Source: Vicinamibacterales bacterium (GTDB taxonomy: Bacteria > Acidobacteriota > Vicinamibacteria > Vicinamibacterales > Fen-181). From it: DNA of 64,000 bases. The position numbers and the translations under genes were made by a program. Shown in pieces: positions 41,970 through 50,577 of the stretch; position 1 is the first letter of the stretch; each line of letters starts with the position of its first letter. The notes under the pieces were generated by a model. That model did no database searches and was not told where the DNA came from. It saw nothing but the letters and a program-made list of their open reading frames with translations. The stretch lies in the NCBI GenBank assembly GCA_036504215.1, contig DASXVO010000038.1, positions 1 through 64,000 of the forward strand, read 5' to 3'.

Positions 41970-43712
41970 TCACGGGAGCACGCTGTCGGAAGCGTCGGGG
42001 TTGGGTCGTGCCGAGGAGAGGGTCCACTCTTCACGGAGGCCGCGGTCGAACTCCGCGCGGAGGAAGGTGGACTTCATGCCCCCGTCGATCACGTCCCAGG
42101 GCAGGACGGAGTCGTGGCTGCGATCGCGGTAGACGTAGCCCTCGGGGTCGACGCCGGCTGCCGAGGCGGCGGCTCGCCATTGTCCGCCGTTCTGCTCCGC
42201 GGCCTCGATGACGGGTGCGATCCGGCGATCGCCGAGCGACAGCAGGGCCTGGTAGTACGAGTGCCGCTCCGACTTGATGTTGAAGTAGACGTTGTCGAGG
42301 CCGGCCACCAGTTGACGGAGGCGACGCATCTTCCGCTCGGTCGCCACGGGAAGTTCCATCGGCATCCACTGGTACGCCGTGCCAGGCTTCGGCACCAGCG
42401 GGTTCACGCTCGCGACGATGCGTCCGATGGTGCCGCGGGGGCGTGCGTGGGCCAGCATGCGCTCACGAATGCCGATCGTCAGATCTCGGATCGCCACCAG
42501 GTCGTCGTCTGTCTCCGTGGGCAGGCCGATCATGTAATACAGCTTCAGGTTCTCGATGCCTGAGGCGAACACCAGGTCGGCGCGGTCGAGGATCTGCGCG
42601 TTGGTCACGGTCTTGTTGATGACGCGCCTGAGCCGGTCCGAGCCCGTTTCCGGCGCGATGGTGATGCTCCGCTCGCCGCTCGCCCGCAGCAGGCGGACGA
42701 TGGGCTCGGTCAGGTCGTCGAGACGCAGTGATGCCGGGCTGATGCCGTACCCCAGCTCGTGCAGGCGCGCGAGGATCCGGTTGATCTCCGGGTGATCGCA
42801 GAGGGCGATCGACACGAGGCCCGCCCGCGTGGCGTGAGGCCTTGCCTCCTCGGCGATACGCAGGATCCGGTCGGCATCGAACGCCCGGACGGGCAGGTAG
42901 TTGTAGCCGGCCCAGCAGAAGCGGCACAGGTTCGCGCACCCGCGAACCACCTCGACGAGGAGCCGTGACCCAAACTCGGTGTTTGGCGTGAAGACAACGG
43001 TGGCGGGTGGCTCGGCCATGTCGGCGGCCCGCAGCGCGGCCTTGTGAATCGGCAGACGCACCGGCGTCGTGCCGTTGGCTGCCACGAAGCCGCTCACGCG
43101 GTCTCCGTCGTAATTCACCTGGACGAACGAGGGTACGTACATTCCCGGACGGCCGGACAGCCTGTGCAATACCGCGGCCCTGCCGCCGCCGGCAGTCACG
43201 GATTGCACGAGCTCGGGGATCAGGACTTCGCCTTCGCCAGCGGCGACGACGTCGACGAACAGGGCGAGCGGCTCGGGGTTGAGAAAGCTGATCGCACCGC
43301 CGAGCACGATGAGAGGGTGTCGCTCGTGCCGCGACTCGGCGCGGATGGGCAGCCCGGCCAGCCGCAGCATTGTGACCACGTTCGTGTAGTCCCACTCGAA
43401 CGAGACCGAGAAGGCGAGTACGTCCATGTCTGCGACGGGCGTCTGCGATTCCAGCGTGCGCAGGCGATCGCCGGCCCGAAGACGCTCCTGGAGTTCCTGC
43501 TTGGGCGGCAGGAACACGCGTTCGCACACCACGCCGTCGCAGTCGTTGAACAGCCGGTAGGCCGTCTGGAAGCCGAGGTTCGACATCCCGACGAAGTAGG
43601 TATTGGGGAAGGCCAATGCGATGCGCAGGCGGTTGCCGTGCGGCTTGCGAATGGTGCCAACCTCTCGAGAGAGGGTCTCCCGGGCCTGTTCTCGCTGCTG
43701 CCAGGAACTCAT
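41970..43712 (-). CDS. B12-binding-type radical SAM protein (TIGR03960-like)
   Basis: 580 residues. An N-terminal cobalamin-binding-like domain (LRIALAFPNTYFVGMSNLGF) precedes the radical SAM core with VVRGCANLCRFCWAGYNY, a CxxxCxxC cluster motif. SITIAPETGSDRLRRVINKT and YYMIGLPTETDDDLVAI are typical of this uncharacterised group. ATG 43712 is chosen from the start of the conserved region. It often precedes a DUF2344 partner in other genomes, which is absent here. It lies directly downstream of ftsZ; substrate unknown. Confidence 0.85.
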   Translation of the reverse strand: MSSWQQREQARETLSREVGTIRKPHGNRLRIALAFPNTYFVGMSNLGFQTAYRLFNDCDGVVCERVFLPPKQELQERLRAGDRLRTLESQTPVADMDVLAFSVSFEWDYTNVVTMLRLAGLPIRAESRHERHPLIVLGGAISFLNPEPLALFVDVVAAGEGEVLIPELVQSVTAGGGRAAVLHRLSGRPGMYVPSFVQVNYDGDRVSGFVAANGTTPVRLPIHKAALRAADMAEPPATVVFTPNTEFGSRLLVEVVRGCANLCRFCWAGYNYLPVRAFDADRILRIAEEARPHATRAGLVSIALCDHPEINRILARLHELGYGISPASLRLDDLTEPIVRLLRASGERSITIAPETGSDRLRRVINKTVTNAQILDRADLVFASGIENLKLYYMIGLPTETDDDLVAIRDLTIGIRERMLAHARPRGTIGRIVASVNPLVPKPGTAYQWMPMELPVATERKMRRLRQLVAGLDNVYFNIKSERHSYYQALLSLGDRRIAPVIEAAEQNGGQWRAAASAAGVDPEGYVYRDRSHDSVLPWDVIDGGMKSTFLRAEFDRGLREEWTLSSARPNPDASDSVLP

Positions 43713-43851
43713 GCTGTGATGCCGGCGGGACGGCCTGCGTGCCCGAAGGGGCGCGTCAGGTCGAACGGAAGCTTCGTCTTCGGCGCCGTCGGTCGCGTGT
43801 GCCGTGGATATTCCTAGTCTATCACGCGAGCGCGGACGAGCCGGGGGGCCC

Positions 43852-43875
43852 GGGTGAGGCCGACGACCCTCACCC
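43852..43875 (-). other. Hairpin overlapping the ftsZ stop codon
   Basis: CCTCACCC (43868-43875) and GGGTGAGG (43852-43859) form a perfect 8-bp stem with an 8-nt loop across the ftsZ TGA. There is no T-rich tail. It may protect the ftsZ mRNA 3' end or weaken read-through into the radical-SAM gene. Confidence 0.5.
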
Positions 43876-45174
43876 CTGCTGACGCCGCAGGAACGCCGGC
43901 ACGTCCAGAGGGGACGTGTCGTCGTCATCGGCAGCCTGACCCGTCGGCGGTTCGGCCGGCGTGCCGTTCACGACGGCCCGTCCCTGCTGCGGCACCGAGA
44001 TCACTGCCCGCCGCCGCACCGGAATCGACGGTGCGGTCGACCCAACCTCGGCAGCCGACGCCCCCTGGTGGTGTTCCTCGTACCAGCCGTCGTAGTCGTG
44101 GCGATGGTTCTCCATGTCCACCGGCGTCTTCGCGGAGGACCGCGAACGGCCGGGGCGACCCTCGGTGAAGCCGGTGGCGATCACCGTGATCTTCACGCGG
44201 TTCTCGAGGCTCGGGTCGACGACCGCGCCGAAGATGATGTTCGCTTCCTCGTGGGCGGCCTTGAAGATGATCTGCGATGCGTCGTTCACCTCGCCGATCC
44301 CGAGGTCACTGCCGCCGGTGATGTTGATGATCACACCGCGGGCGCCGTCCACCGACGCGTCTTCGAGCAGCGGGCTCGAAATCGCTTTCCGCGCCGCTTC
44401 GATGGCGCGGTCCGGGCCCTCGGCGGTTCCCGTGCCCATCACGGCCACGCCCATCCCGCTCATGATCGTCTTGACGTCGGCGAAGTCGAGGTTGATGAGG
44501 CCAGGCACGAGGATGAGATCCGAGATGCCCTGGATGGCCTGTCGCAGCACGTCGTCCGCCGCCTCGAAGGCGCGCAACAGCGTCAGGCCGCGATCCACCG
44601 TGAGCAGTCGCTCGTTGGGGATGGTGATCACGCTGTCCACCGTCTCGCGCAGTTCGGCGAGCCCCTGATCGGCCTGGCGGTTGCGCCGGCCGCCCTCGAA
44701 GGTGAACGGCTTGGTCACGACGGCGATCGTGAGTGCGCCTATTTCGCTGGCCAGGCTGGCGACGACGGGCGCAGCGCCCGTGCCGGTGCCGCCGCCCATG
44801 CCGGCCGTCACGAACACCATGTCGGCATTGTCGAGCACTTCGAGCAACCGCTCGGTGTCCTCGAGGGCCGCTGCCCGGCCGATGTCGGGGTCTGCGCCCG
44901 CTCCGAGGCCCTTGGTCAGTTTCTCGCCCAACTGCACCTTGACTGGAGCCACGCTCTGCTGCAGCGCCTGCACATCGGTGTTGGCGACGATGAATTCGAC
45001 GCCGGGGAAACCGGCGCGCACCATCCGATTGACGGCGTTGCCGCCGCCACCGCCCACGCCAATCACCTTGATCCGCGCACCGAGCCGGCGAGGGTCGTCA
45101 CCAAGCCGTATGCGCATCGACTCTGTCGTAGAATCGATGCCGGTGTCGGATTGCTGCTGCTGCGGGTTCGCCAT
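43870..45174 (-). CDS. ftsZ: Cell division GTPase FtsZ
   Basis: 434 residues. It polymerises into the Z-ring that organises division. The glycine-rich start ([18 protein letters not shown]), tubulin signature ([19 protein letters not shown]) and T7 loop region ([11 protein letters not shown]) are present. A variable linker ends in the FtsA-binding tail [13 protein letters not shown] 45174 (MANPQQQQ) is chosen; a longer frame exists. It closes the dcw cluster, 315 bp after ftsA. Confidence 0.97.
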   Translation of the reverse strand: MANPQQQQSDTGIDSTTESMRIRLGDDPRRLGARIKVIGVGGGGGNAVNRMVRAGFPGVEFIVANTDVQALQQSVAPVKVQLGEKLTKGLGAGADPDIGRAAALEDTERLLEVLDNADMVFVTAGMGGGTGTGAAPVVASLASEIGALTIAVVTKPFTFEGGRRNRQADQGLAELRETVDSVITIPNERLLTVDRGLTLLRAFEAADDVLRQAIQGISDLILVPGLINLDFADVKTIMSGMGVAVMGTGTAEGPDRAIEAARKAISSPLLEDASVDGARGVIINITGGSDLGIGEVNDASQIIFKAAHEEANIIFGAVVDPSLENRVKITVIATGFTEGRPGRSRSSAKTPVDMENHRHDYDGWYEEHHQGASAAEVGSTAPSIPVRRRAVISVPQQGRAVVNGTPAEPPTGQAADDDDTSPLDVPAFLRRQQG

Positions 45175-45265
45175 TCGGGCCTCCAGGTCACGCAACCATC
45201 GGTCTGTCAACGTGTCGATGTCTCATCGGGCGTGCCGACCACCGGCCGACGCCATGTCCTGTCGT

Positions 45266-45490
45266 TCACGGCCGCGGCTCTCGTTCCGGCGCCGCCACGG
45301 ATACCTGTGGCCGCAACAGCGCCAGCCGAGCGAACAGCGTGGTGCGGTTCATCGGTCCGTGGGCCGTCGGCACCAGCGTCACGAGTGGCGCCGGTGCCGC
45401 GCGCGGCGCCGTTGTCCCAACTGGTGACGCCTTCCTGGGACGTCCTTCGACCCGGCCTGCGTGTGACGAACCCTCATGCCTCACGTCCAT
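45266..45490 (-). CDS. Possible 74-residue ORF between ftsA and ftsZ
   Basis: An ATG at 45490 shares its A with the ftsA TGA stop (TGATG), the arrangement of translationally coupled genes. The product starts MDVRHEGSSHAGRVEGRPRK and is rich in Arg, Pro and Ala, with no recognised domain. It ends 91 bp before ftsZ. It may be real, or may be a leader that affects ftsZ translation, or chance. Confidence 0.3.
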   Translation of the reverse strand: MDVRHEGSSHAGRVEGRPRKASPVGTTAPRAAPAPLVTLVPTAHGPMNRTTLFARLALLRPQVSVAAPEREPRP

Positions 45491-46725
45491 CAGAGAAACT
45501 CCCGAAGCAGCCGTCCGAGCTTGCCGGCTGCGCGCGAAAACGGTCCACCGCCCGTGCTTGGCGTCTCGCGCAGCCACTGCGCGTGTGCGCGCTGCGCCAG
45601 CCCGACGGCGGTGGCAAACGCCGGGCTGTTGACGTGATCCGCAAGGCCACCCCCGATGTCGGCCGGGCAGCCTCGCCGGATCGGGAGATCGAAGATCTGT
45701 TCGGCAATTTCCGGCAGTCCGTTGAGAATCGCGCCCCCTCCGGTCAGCACGATGCCCGAGTTCAGGGCCTTCTCGTACCCCGCATGCCTGATCTCGTCCC
45801 ACACCAGGTGGAAGATCTCCTCGGCCCGCGGCTGCAGGACTTCGGTCAGAATCCTGCGGCCCATCACGCGGGGCCGCCGCCCGCCGACGCTGGCCACCTC
45901 GATGGTCTCCTCGTCCTCGACCATCGCCGACAGGGCACAGCCGCTCCGCTGCTTCAGCTTCTCCGCCTCGGGGATTGGCATGCGCAGGCCGACCGCGATG
46001 TCGTTGGTGAAGTGATCACCGCCGACCGGAACGACCGCGGTGTGCCACAGGCTCCCACGCTCGAAGATCGCCAGGTCGGTCGTGCCCCCGCCGATGTCGA
46101 GCAGCGCCACGCCGAGTTCCTTCTCGTCCTCGGTCAACACCGCATCGCTCGCCGCCAGTTGACCGAGCGCCGTGCCCTTGACGTGGACGCCCGCACGGTT
46201 GACGCAGGCGACGATGTTCTGCGTCGCCGTCACGCTTCCCGTCACGACGTGGACGTTGACTTCCAGCCGCGCCCCCGTCATCCCAATCGGGTCGCGGATG
46301 CCATCCTGGTCGTCCACGACGAAGTCCTGCGGCAGCACATGCAGGATCTGTCGGCCGGTGGGAAGGGAGACCGCCTTGGCGGCGTCGATGGCGCGGCCCA
46401 CGTCCTCGTGCGTGATCTCCCGGTTCTTGCCCGCAACTGCGACGACGCCCCGACTGTTGAATCCCTTGACGTGCGGTCCGCACAGGGCCAGGTGCACGTT
46501 GTCGATCTCGATGCCCGCCGTCAGCTCCGCCTCGACGACGGCTCTCTTGATCGAATCCACCGCGGCGACGAGGTTGACGACGAGGCCGCGACGGATCCCG
46601 TGCGACTCGGCCACACCCATGCCGACGATGTTGAGGCTGTTGTTCTCGCCAGGTTCCCCGACGATGGCAGTCGTCTTCGACGTGCCGATATCGAGTCCGA
46701 CGAGATAGCGCTCTCTACGTCCCAC
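45490..46725 (-). CDS. ftsA: Cell division protein FtsA
   Basis: 411 residues, actin-fold ATPase that tethers FtsZ to the membrane and recruits later proteins. VGLDIGTSKTTAIVGEPGE (phosphate 1), LDIGGGTTDLAIFERG (phosphate 2) and IVLTGGGAILNGLPE (adenosine) are in order. The 1C domain (residues about 85-165) is present. The C-terminal amphipathic helix is seen as FSRAAGKLGRLLREFL. GTG start. Confidence 0.97.
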   Translation of the reverse strand: MGRRERYLVGLDIGTSKTTAIVGEPGENNSLNIVGMGVAESHGIRRGLVVNLVAAVDSIKRAVVEAELTAGIEIDNVHLALCGPHVKGFNSRGVVAVAGKNREITHEDVGRAIDAAKAVSLPTGRQILHVLPQDFVVDDQDGIRDPIGMTGARLEVNVHVVTGSVTATQNIVACVNRAGVHVKGTALGQLAASDAVLTEDEKELGVALLDIGGGTTDLAIFERGSLWHTAVVPVGGDHFTNDIAVGLRMPIPEAEKLKQRSGCALSAMVEDEETIEVASVGGRRPRVMGRRILTEVLQPRAEEIFHLVWDEIRHAGYEKALNSGIVLTGGGAILNGLPEIAEQIFDLPIRRGCPADIGGGLADHVNSPAFATAVGLAQRAHAQWLRETPSTGGGPFSRAAGKLGRLLREFL

Positions 46726-46798
46726 GCCCCCTCCGCTCCTGCCCTACCGCCCTCGTGGTCTGCACCCGCCGGCGCGCGCTCGTCCGCGATGCGCGCCG

Positions 46799-47671
46799 TC
46801 AGTGGTTCGATGCCGGCGACGCGCCCGTCCTTCGACCGGTGACCGGTGCCGCGATCGGCACCGTGCTGGCCTGCGCCCCGACGTACACCCGCTCCCCGAA
46901 TCTCAGATCGACGTAATCGATGGCCGGCACCTGGTCGCGCAACGCTGGTGCGAGGTCCAGATACGATTGCAGCCGTTCGAGGAACCGGTCGTCGCCCAGT
47001 CTGACGCGCGCCGTGTCCTGGTCCACGATCACCACCGCATTGTGCGGGTCCGAGACGTCGAGCTGCGAGATCCGTCGCGCCAGCTCCGGCTGGCGGCGGA
47101 CCGCGCCCAGCACCCGCTCGGCCAGCGCCGCCCGCCGTTCGTTCAGTGTCGCGTCCGCGGAAGTCTCCAGCCTCAGGCCATCGACGATCGGCAGATCGAG
47201 CTCGGCGTACCGCGGGCCGTATTCGTCGATCACCCGGCCATGGTCGTCCACCAGGAACAGCTCGTCGTCGATGCGCCCGATCGCCAGGGGGTGTCGCTCG
47301 ACCACGACGACCTCGATCGTCGACGGCAGCGAACGGCGGAGCGTGACGCTCTCCACCCATGGACACGCGAGCACCCTGGCTCTCCATTCCTCCAGGCGCA
47401 GGCTCAGGATGTTGCGCCCGCGAATGCCGGCGACGAGCGCGAGCACCTCCCCCTTCGACAGTTGCTGATGACCCGACACGGCGATTCGGCTGACCTGCAG
47501 CACGGGCGCCCCGAGCAGCCCGGCCGTCGTGAACCAGCAGGAACAGCCGACCATCACGAGCAGCACTACGATCTTGACGAGGCGCAGCCAGCGCCGCCAG
47601 GAGGTGCGACGACGCCCGGGCTTCACCTGCGCACGCAGGAAACGACGATCGGCTGGAGCAGTGACTGGCAC
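46799..47671 (-). CDS. ftsQ: Cell division protein FtsQ
   Basis: 290 residues. A basic cytoplasmic tail and one membrane helix (LVKIVVLLVMVGCSCWFTTA) precede a periplasmic POTRA domain (LQVSRIAVSGHQQLSKGEVL) and the FtsQ domain (VESVTLRRSLPSTIEVVVVE, IGRIDDELFLVDDHGRVI). It links early and late divisome proteins. GTG 47671, 15 nt after murC. It occupies its usual slot before ftsA, but without murB or ddl in front. Confidence 0.92.
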   Translation of the reverse strand: MPVTAPADRRFLRAQVKPGRRRTSWRRWLRLVKIVVLLVMVGCSCWFTTAGLLGAPVLQVSRIAVSGHQQLSKGEVLALVAGIRGRNILSLRLEEWRARVLACPWVESVTLRRSLPSTIEVVVVERHPLAIGRIDDELFLVDDHGRVIDEYGPRYAELDLPIVDGLRLETSADATLNERRAALAERVLGAVRRQPELARRISQLDVSDPHNAVVIVDQDTARVRLGDDRFLERLQSYLDLAPALRDQVPAIDYVDLRFGERVYVGAQASTVPIAAPVTGRRTGASPASNH

Positions 47672-47686
47672 GTTGTCGACTCCGTC

Positions 47687-49168
47687 TTACTCCGGGTGCG
47701 TTCCGGGCCGTTCTCGTAACCGCAACGCGGCGATGATGCCGTCCGACGCCGCGCCGATCGAGCCTGCCCCGAGCGTGATGACCACGTCGCCCGGTCGCGC
47801 GATCTCGGCAACGCGAGCCGGCACGTCCCGGACGTCCTTCACCAGATGCAGCGGCACGGTCACGCGCCGCCGGATCTCCTCAGCCAGCGCCTCGACGGTC
47901 ACGCCCGGGAGTGGATCTTCACCGGCTGCGTAGATGTCCGTGAGGACGATTTCGTCGGCGCCGGAGAGGGCCGGCCCGAATCGATCGAGCAGCCGCTTCG
48001 TCCGGCTGAATCGATGGGGCTGGAAGACGACGACCAGCCGTCGATCGAGCGCCGCACGCGCCGCCGCTATCACCGCCGCCATCTCGGTCGGATGGTGACC
48101 GTAGTCCTCGATGACCCGGACGCCATCCGCTTCACCGTGATCCTCGAACCGACGCTCGGCGCCGCGGAACTCGTCGAGGGCGCTCGCAATGCGGTCGAAC
48201 GGCACCCCGAGCTCCACGCCGACCGCGACGGCCGCCAGCGCGTTCTGCAGGTTGTGCCGGCCTGGCACGTGGAGCACGAGTTCGCCGAGCACGGCGGCCT
48301 CCGGGGCTCTGGCGTGGCCGGGTGCACGGGTCCGTACGACGGTGCACCGCCAGTCGAAGCCCGCGCCGGACACGCCGGTCCCGCGATACTGCGCATCGGC
48401 CGCATCCAAGCCGTACGTGATCACGCTTCGCGACATCGCCGTCAGCAACTGCCGCAGATGGCCATCGTCCGCGCAGGCGAAGATCGTGCCGTAGAACGGC
48501 ACCTTGTTCGCGAAGGTGACGAATGCCTGTTGCAGGTCCTCGAAATCGCGGTAGCTCTCCAGGTGCTCGTGGTCGATGTTCGTGATGACCGCGATGGTCG
48601 GCGTCAGCTTCAGGAACGACCGATCGCTCTCGTCGGCCTCCACGACCATGTACTCGCCCCGACCCAGACGTGCGCTGCTGCCGAACGCGCTCAGGCGGCC
48701 CCCGATGACCGCCGTCGGGTCGAGGCCCCCGCGCTCGAGCACGAGCGCGATCATCGACGTCGTCGTCGTCTTGCCGTGGGCGCCGGCCACCGCGATCCCG
48801 TACCGCAAACGCATCAGCTCGGCCAGCATCTCGGCGCGCGGGATCACGGGGATTCGACGGCGCGTCGCTTCGACGATCTCGGGGTTCGTTGGTCGGATCG
48901 CCGACGAATAGACGACGACGTCGGCATGGCCGACGTGCTGCGCCTCGTGGCCCTCGAACACCTCGACCCCACGCGACGCCAGATGGACGGTGACCGGGGA
49001 GAGTCTCGTGTCGGACCCACTCACGGCGTAGCCCAGGTTGGCGAGCAGTTCGGCGATACCGCTCATGCCGCTGCCACCAACGCCGACGAAGTGCACTCTC
49101 CGGGTTCGTCCGAGCACGTTACTCCTTGCCACCGCACCGTTCGCCGGCGCCAGCCGGCGGCGACTCAT
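47687..49168 (-). CDS. murC: UDP-N-acetylmuramate--L-alanine ligase
   Basis: 493 residues. It adds L-alanine to UDP-MurNAc. Motifs: VHFVGVGGSGMSGIAELLAN, ATP loop VAGAHGKTTTTSMIALV, NIDHEHLESY, GRHNLQNALAAVAVG and VIEDYGHHPTEM. The start may be at ATG 49168 or slightly later. It follows ftsW after a 112-bp gap where murG normally sits. Confidence 0.96.
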   Translation of the reverse strand: MSRRRLAPANGAVARSNVLGRTRRVHFVGVGGSGMSGIAELLANLGYAVSGSDTRLSPVTVHLASRGVEVFEGHEAQHVGHADVVVYSSAIRPTNPEIVEATRRRIPVIPRAEMLAELMRLRYGIAVAGAHGKTTTTSMIALVLERGGLDPTAVIGGRLSAFGSSARLGRGEYMVVEADESDRSFLKLTPTIAVITNIDHEHLESYRDFEDLQQAFVTFANKVPFYGTIFACADDGHLRQLLTAMSRSVITYGLDAADAQYRGTGVSGAGFDWRCTVVRTRAPGHARAPEAAVLGELVLHVPGRHNLQNALAAVAVGVELGVPFDRIASALDEFRGAERRFEDHGEADGVRVIEDYGHHPTEMAAVIAAARAALDRRLVVVFQPHRFSRTKRLLDRFGPALSGADEIVLTDIYAAGEDPLPGVTVEALAEEIRRRVTVPLHLVKDVRDVPARVAEIARPGDVVITLGAGSIGAASDGIIAALRLRERPGTHPE

Positions 49169-49280
49169 CGCGGCCGGTTGCAGCGCCCAACCGTCTTCTG
49201 CTCGAGCCGTGTCGGCGGATGGTGAAACGGGTCCGCCCCAGTGGCTCGGTGGTGTCGCGCACGTCGATCGAACGCCGGGT

Positions 49281-50390
49281 CTACCCGCCCTCGTAGATCG
49301 CCGACGCCTGCTGCGAGATGTTCAGCAGGATTCCCATCGCCACGAGACTGATCGCCATGGACGACCCGCCGGCGCTCACGAACGGGAGCGGAATGCCCTT
49401 GGCGGGCATCAGCCCGATCACGACGCTGATGTTCACGAGCGCCTGCAGGCCGATCATCATCGTGATCCCGAGGGCGACCAGGCTTCCGAATGCGTCCGGT
49501 GCCTGCCTCGCGACAACCAGGCCGCGCCAGATGATCACGGCGAAGCAGATCAGCACCACCGTGGCGCCGATGAGTCCCCTCTCTTCCGCGATGACGGCGT
49601 AGATGAAGTCGCTTTGCGCCTCGGGCAGGTAGAACATCTTCTGCACGCCCTGCATGAAACCCTTGCCCCAGACGCCGCCGCCGCCGACCGCGAGCAGCGA
49701 TTGACGGATCTGGAACCCGATGCCCTGCGGATCGGCCGACGGATCGAGGAACGCGAAGATCCTGGCGCGCCGGTACGGCGCGGCCCACAACAGCAGACCC
49801 ATCACCGGCAGCGCCGTGCCGCCGGCCGCGAGGACCCACTTGTAGGCGATGCCGGCGACGAACAACATCGCACACGCGATTGCGCACAGCGCGGTCGCGC
49901 TGCCCGCGTCCGGCTCGCGCCAGATGAGGGCTCCGAACACCGCGAGCACCAGACCGACCTTCACCAGGCCCGGCGGGAGCGCATCCTGCTGCTCCACGCG
50001 GCGGTCCACCGCCATCGCGACGAACAGGATCGTCACCAGCTTGGCCAGCTCAGACGGTTGGATGCCGAGTCCGTACAGGTTCAACCAGCGATGCGCGTGG
50101 TTGACCGGAGGGCTCAGGAACACGGCCACGAGGGCGACGACGGTGGCGCCGAACAGGCCCCACAGCAGCCGCTGGTTCCGATACCAGTGATAGTCCAGTC
50201 TCATCGCGGACAGCATGAAAGCCAGGCCGAGGGCGACCCACAGGAGTTGCCTGACCAGGAACCGGCCAGGATCGCCGAATCTCTGCTCGGCCTGTACGAC
50301 AGACGCGCTGTACACCCAGGCGATGCTGATCACGAGGAGCAGCAGCGTCGCGGTGAACAGGAGTCTGTCGGACTTGAGCTTGCGTGCCAT
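49281..50390 (-). CDS. ftsW: SEDS-family peptidoglycan glycosyltransferase FtsW
   Basis: 369 residues, about ten membrane helices. It polymerises septal glycan together with FtsI. Motifs: HRWLNLYGLGIQPSELAKL, REPDAGSATALCAIACAMLF, YAVIAEERGLIGATVV and the C-terminal GLMPAKGIPLPFVSAGGSSM. It sits in the dcw cluster, which favours FtsW over RodA. ATG 50390. It is separated from murD by a 185-bp gap with an inverted repeat. Confidence 0.95.
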   Translation of the reverse strand: MARKLKSDRLLFTATLLLLVISIAWVYSASVVQAEQRFGDPGRFLVRQLLWVALGLAFMLSAMRLDYHWYRNQRLLWGLFGATVVALVAVFLSPPVNHAHRWLNLYGLGIQPSELAKLVTILFVAMAVDRRVEQQDALPPGLVKVGLVLAVFGALIWREPDAGSATALCAIACAMLFVAGIAYKWVLAAGGTALPVMGLLLWAAPYRRARIFAFLDPSADPQGIGFQIRQSLLAVGGGGVWGKGFMQGVQKMFYLPEAQSDFIYAVIAEERGLIGATVVLICFAVIIWRGLVVARQAPDAFGSLVALGITMMIGLQALVNISVVIGLMPAKGIPLPFVSAGGSSMAISLVAMGILLNISQQASAIYEGG

Positions 50391-50457
50391 CCTGCTTCGT
50401 CCCTAAACCCGATTGGCCTTCGACCCGAAACACTCTGTGCACCGCCCGGGAGACCCT

Positions 50458-50577
50458 GAGCGGCGAGCAGTCATCAGTCAGCCGGGATCGAGACACCGGC
50501 CTCGCAGACCGGGGCAGCCTGCGTTCCCAGCGGACGGCTCTCAATCGCGCGGACCGACTGACGACTGCTCACCGCTC
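50458..50577. repeat. 24-nt imperfect inverted repeat between murD and ftsW
   Basis: Arm 1 (50458-50481, starts GAGCGGCGAGCAGTCATCAG) matches the reverse complement of arm 2 (50554-50577) at 21 of 24 positions. Arm 2 reaches the murD stop. The pair could fold back in the mRNA between the two genes. Confidence 0.85.

Noticed and set aside
44068-46842. A 924-residue open frame on the plus strand
   Set aside because: Antisense to ftsZ and ftsA, both certain; a by-product of high GC.
49169-49280. Remnant of murG
   Set aside because: None of the six readings of the 112 bp shows a MurG motif.
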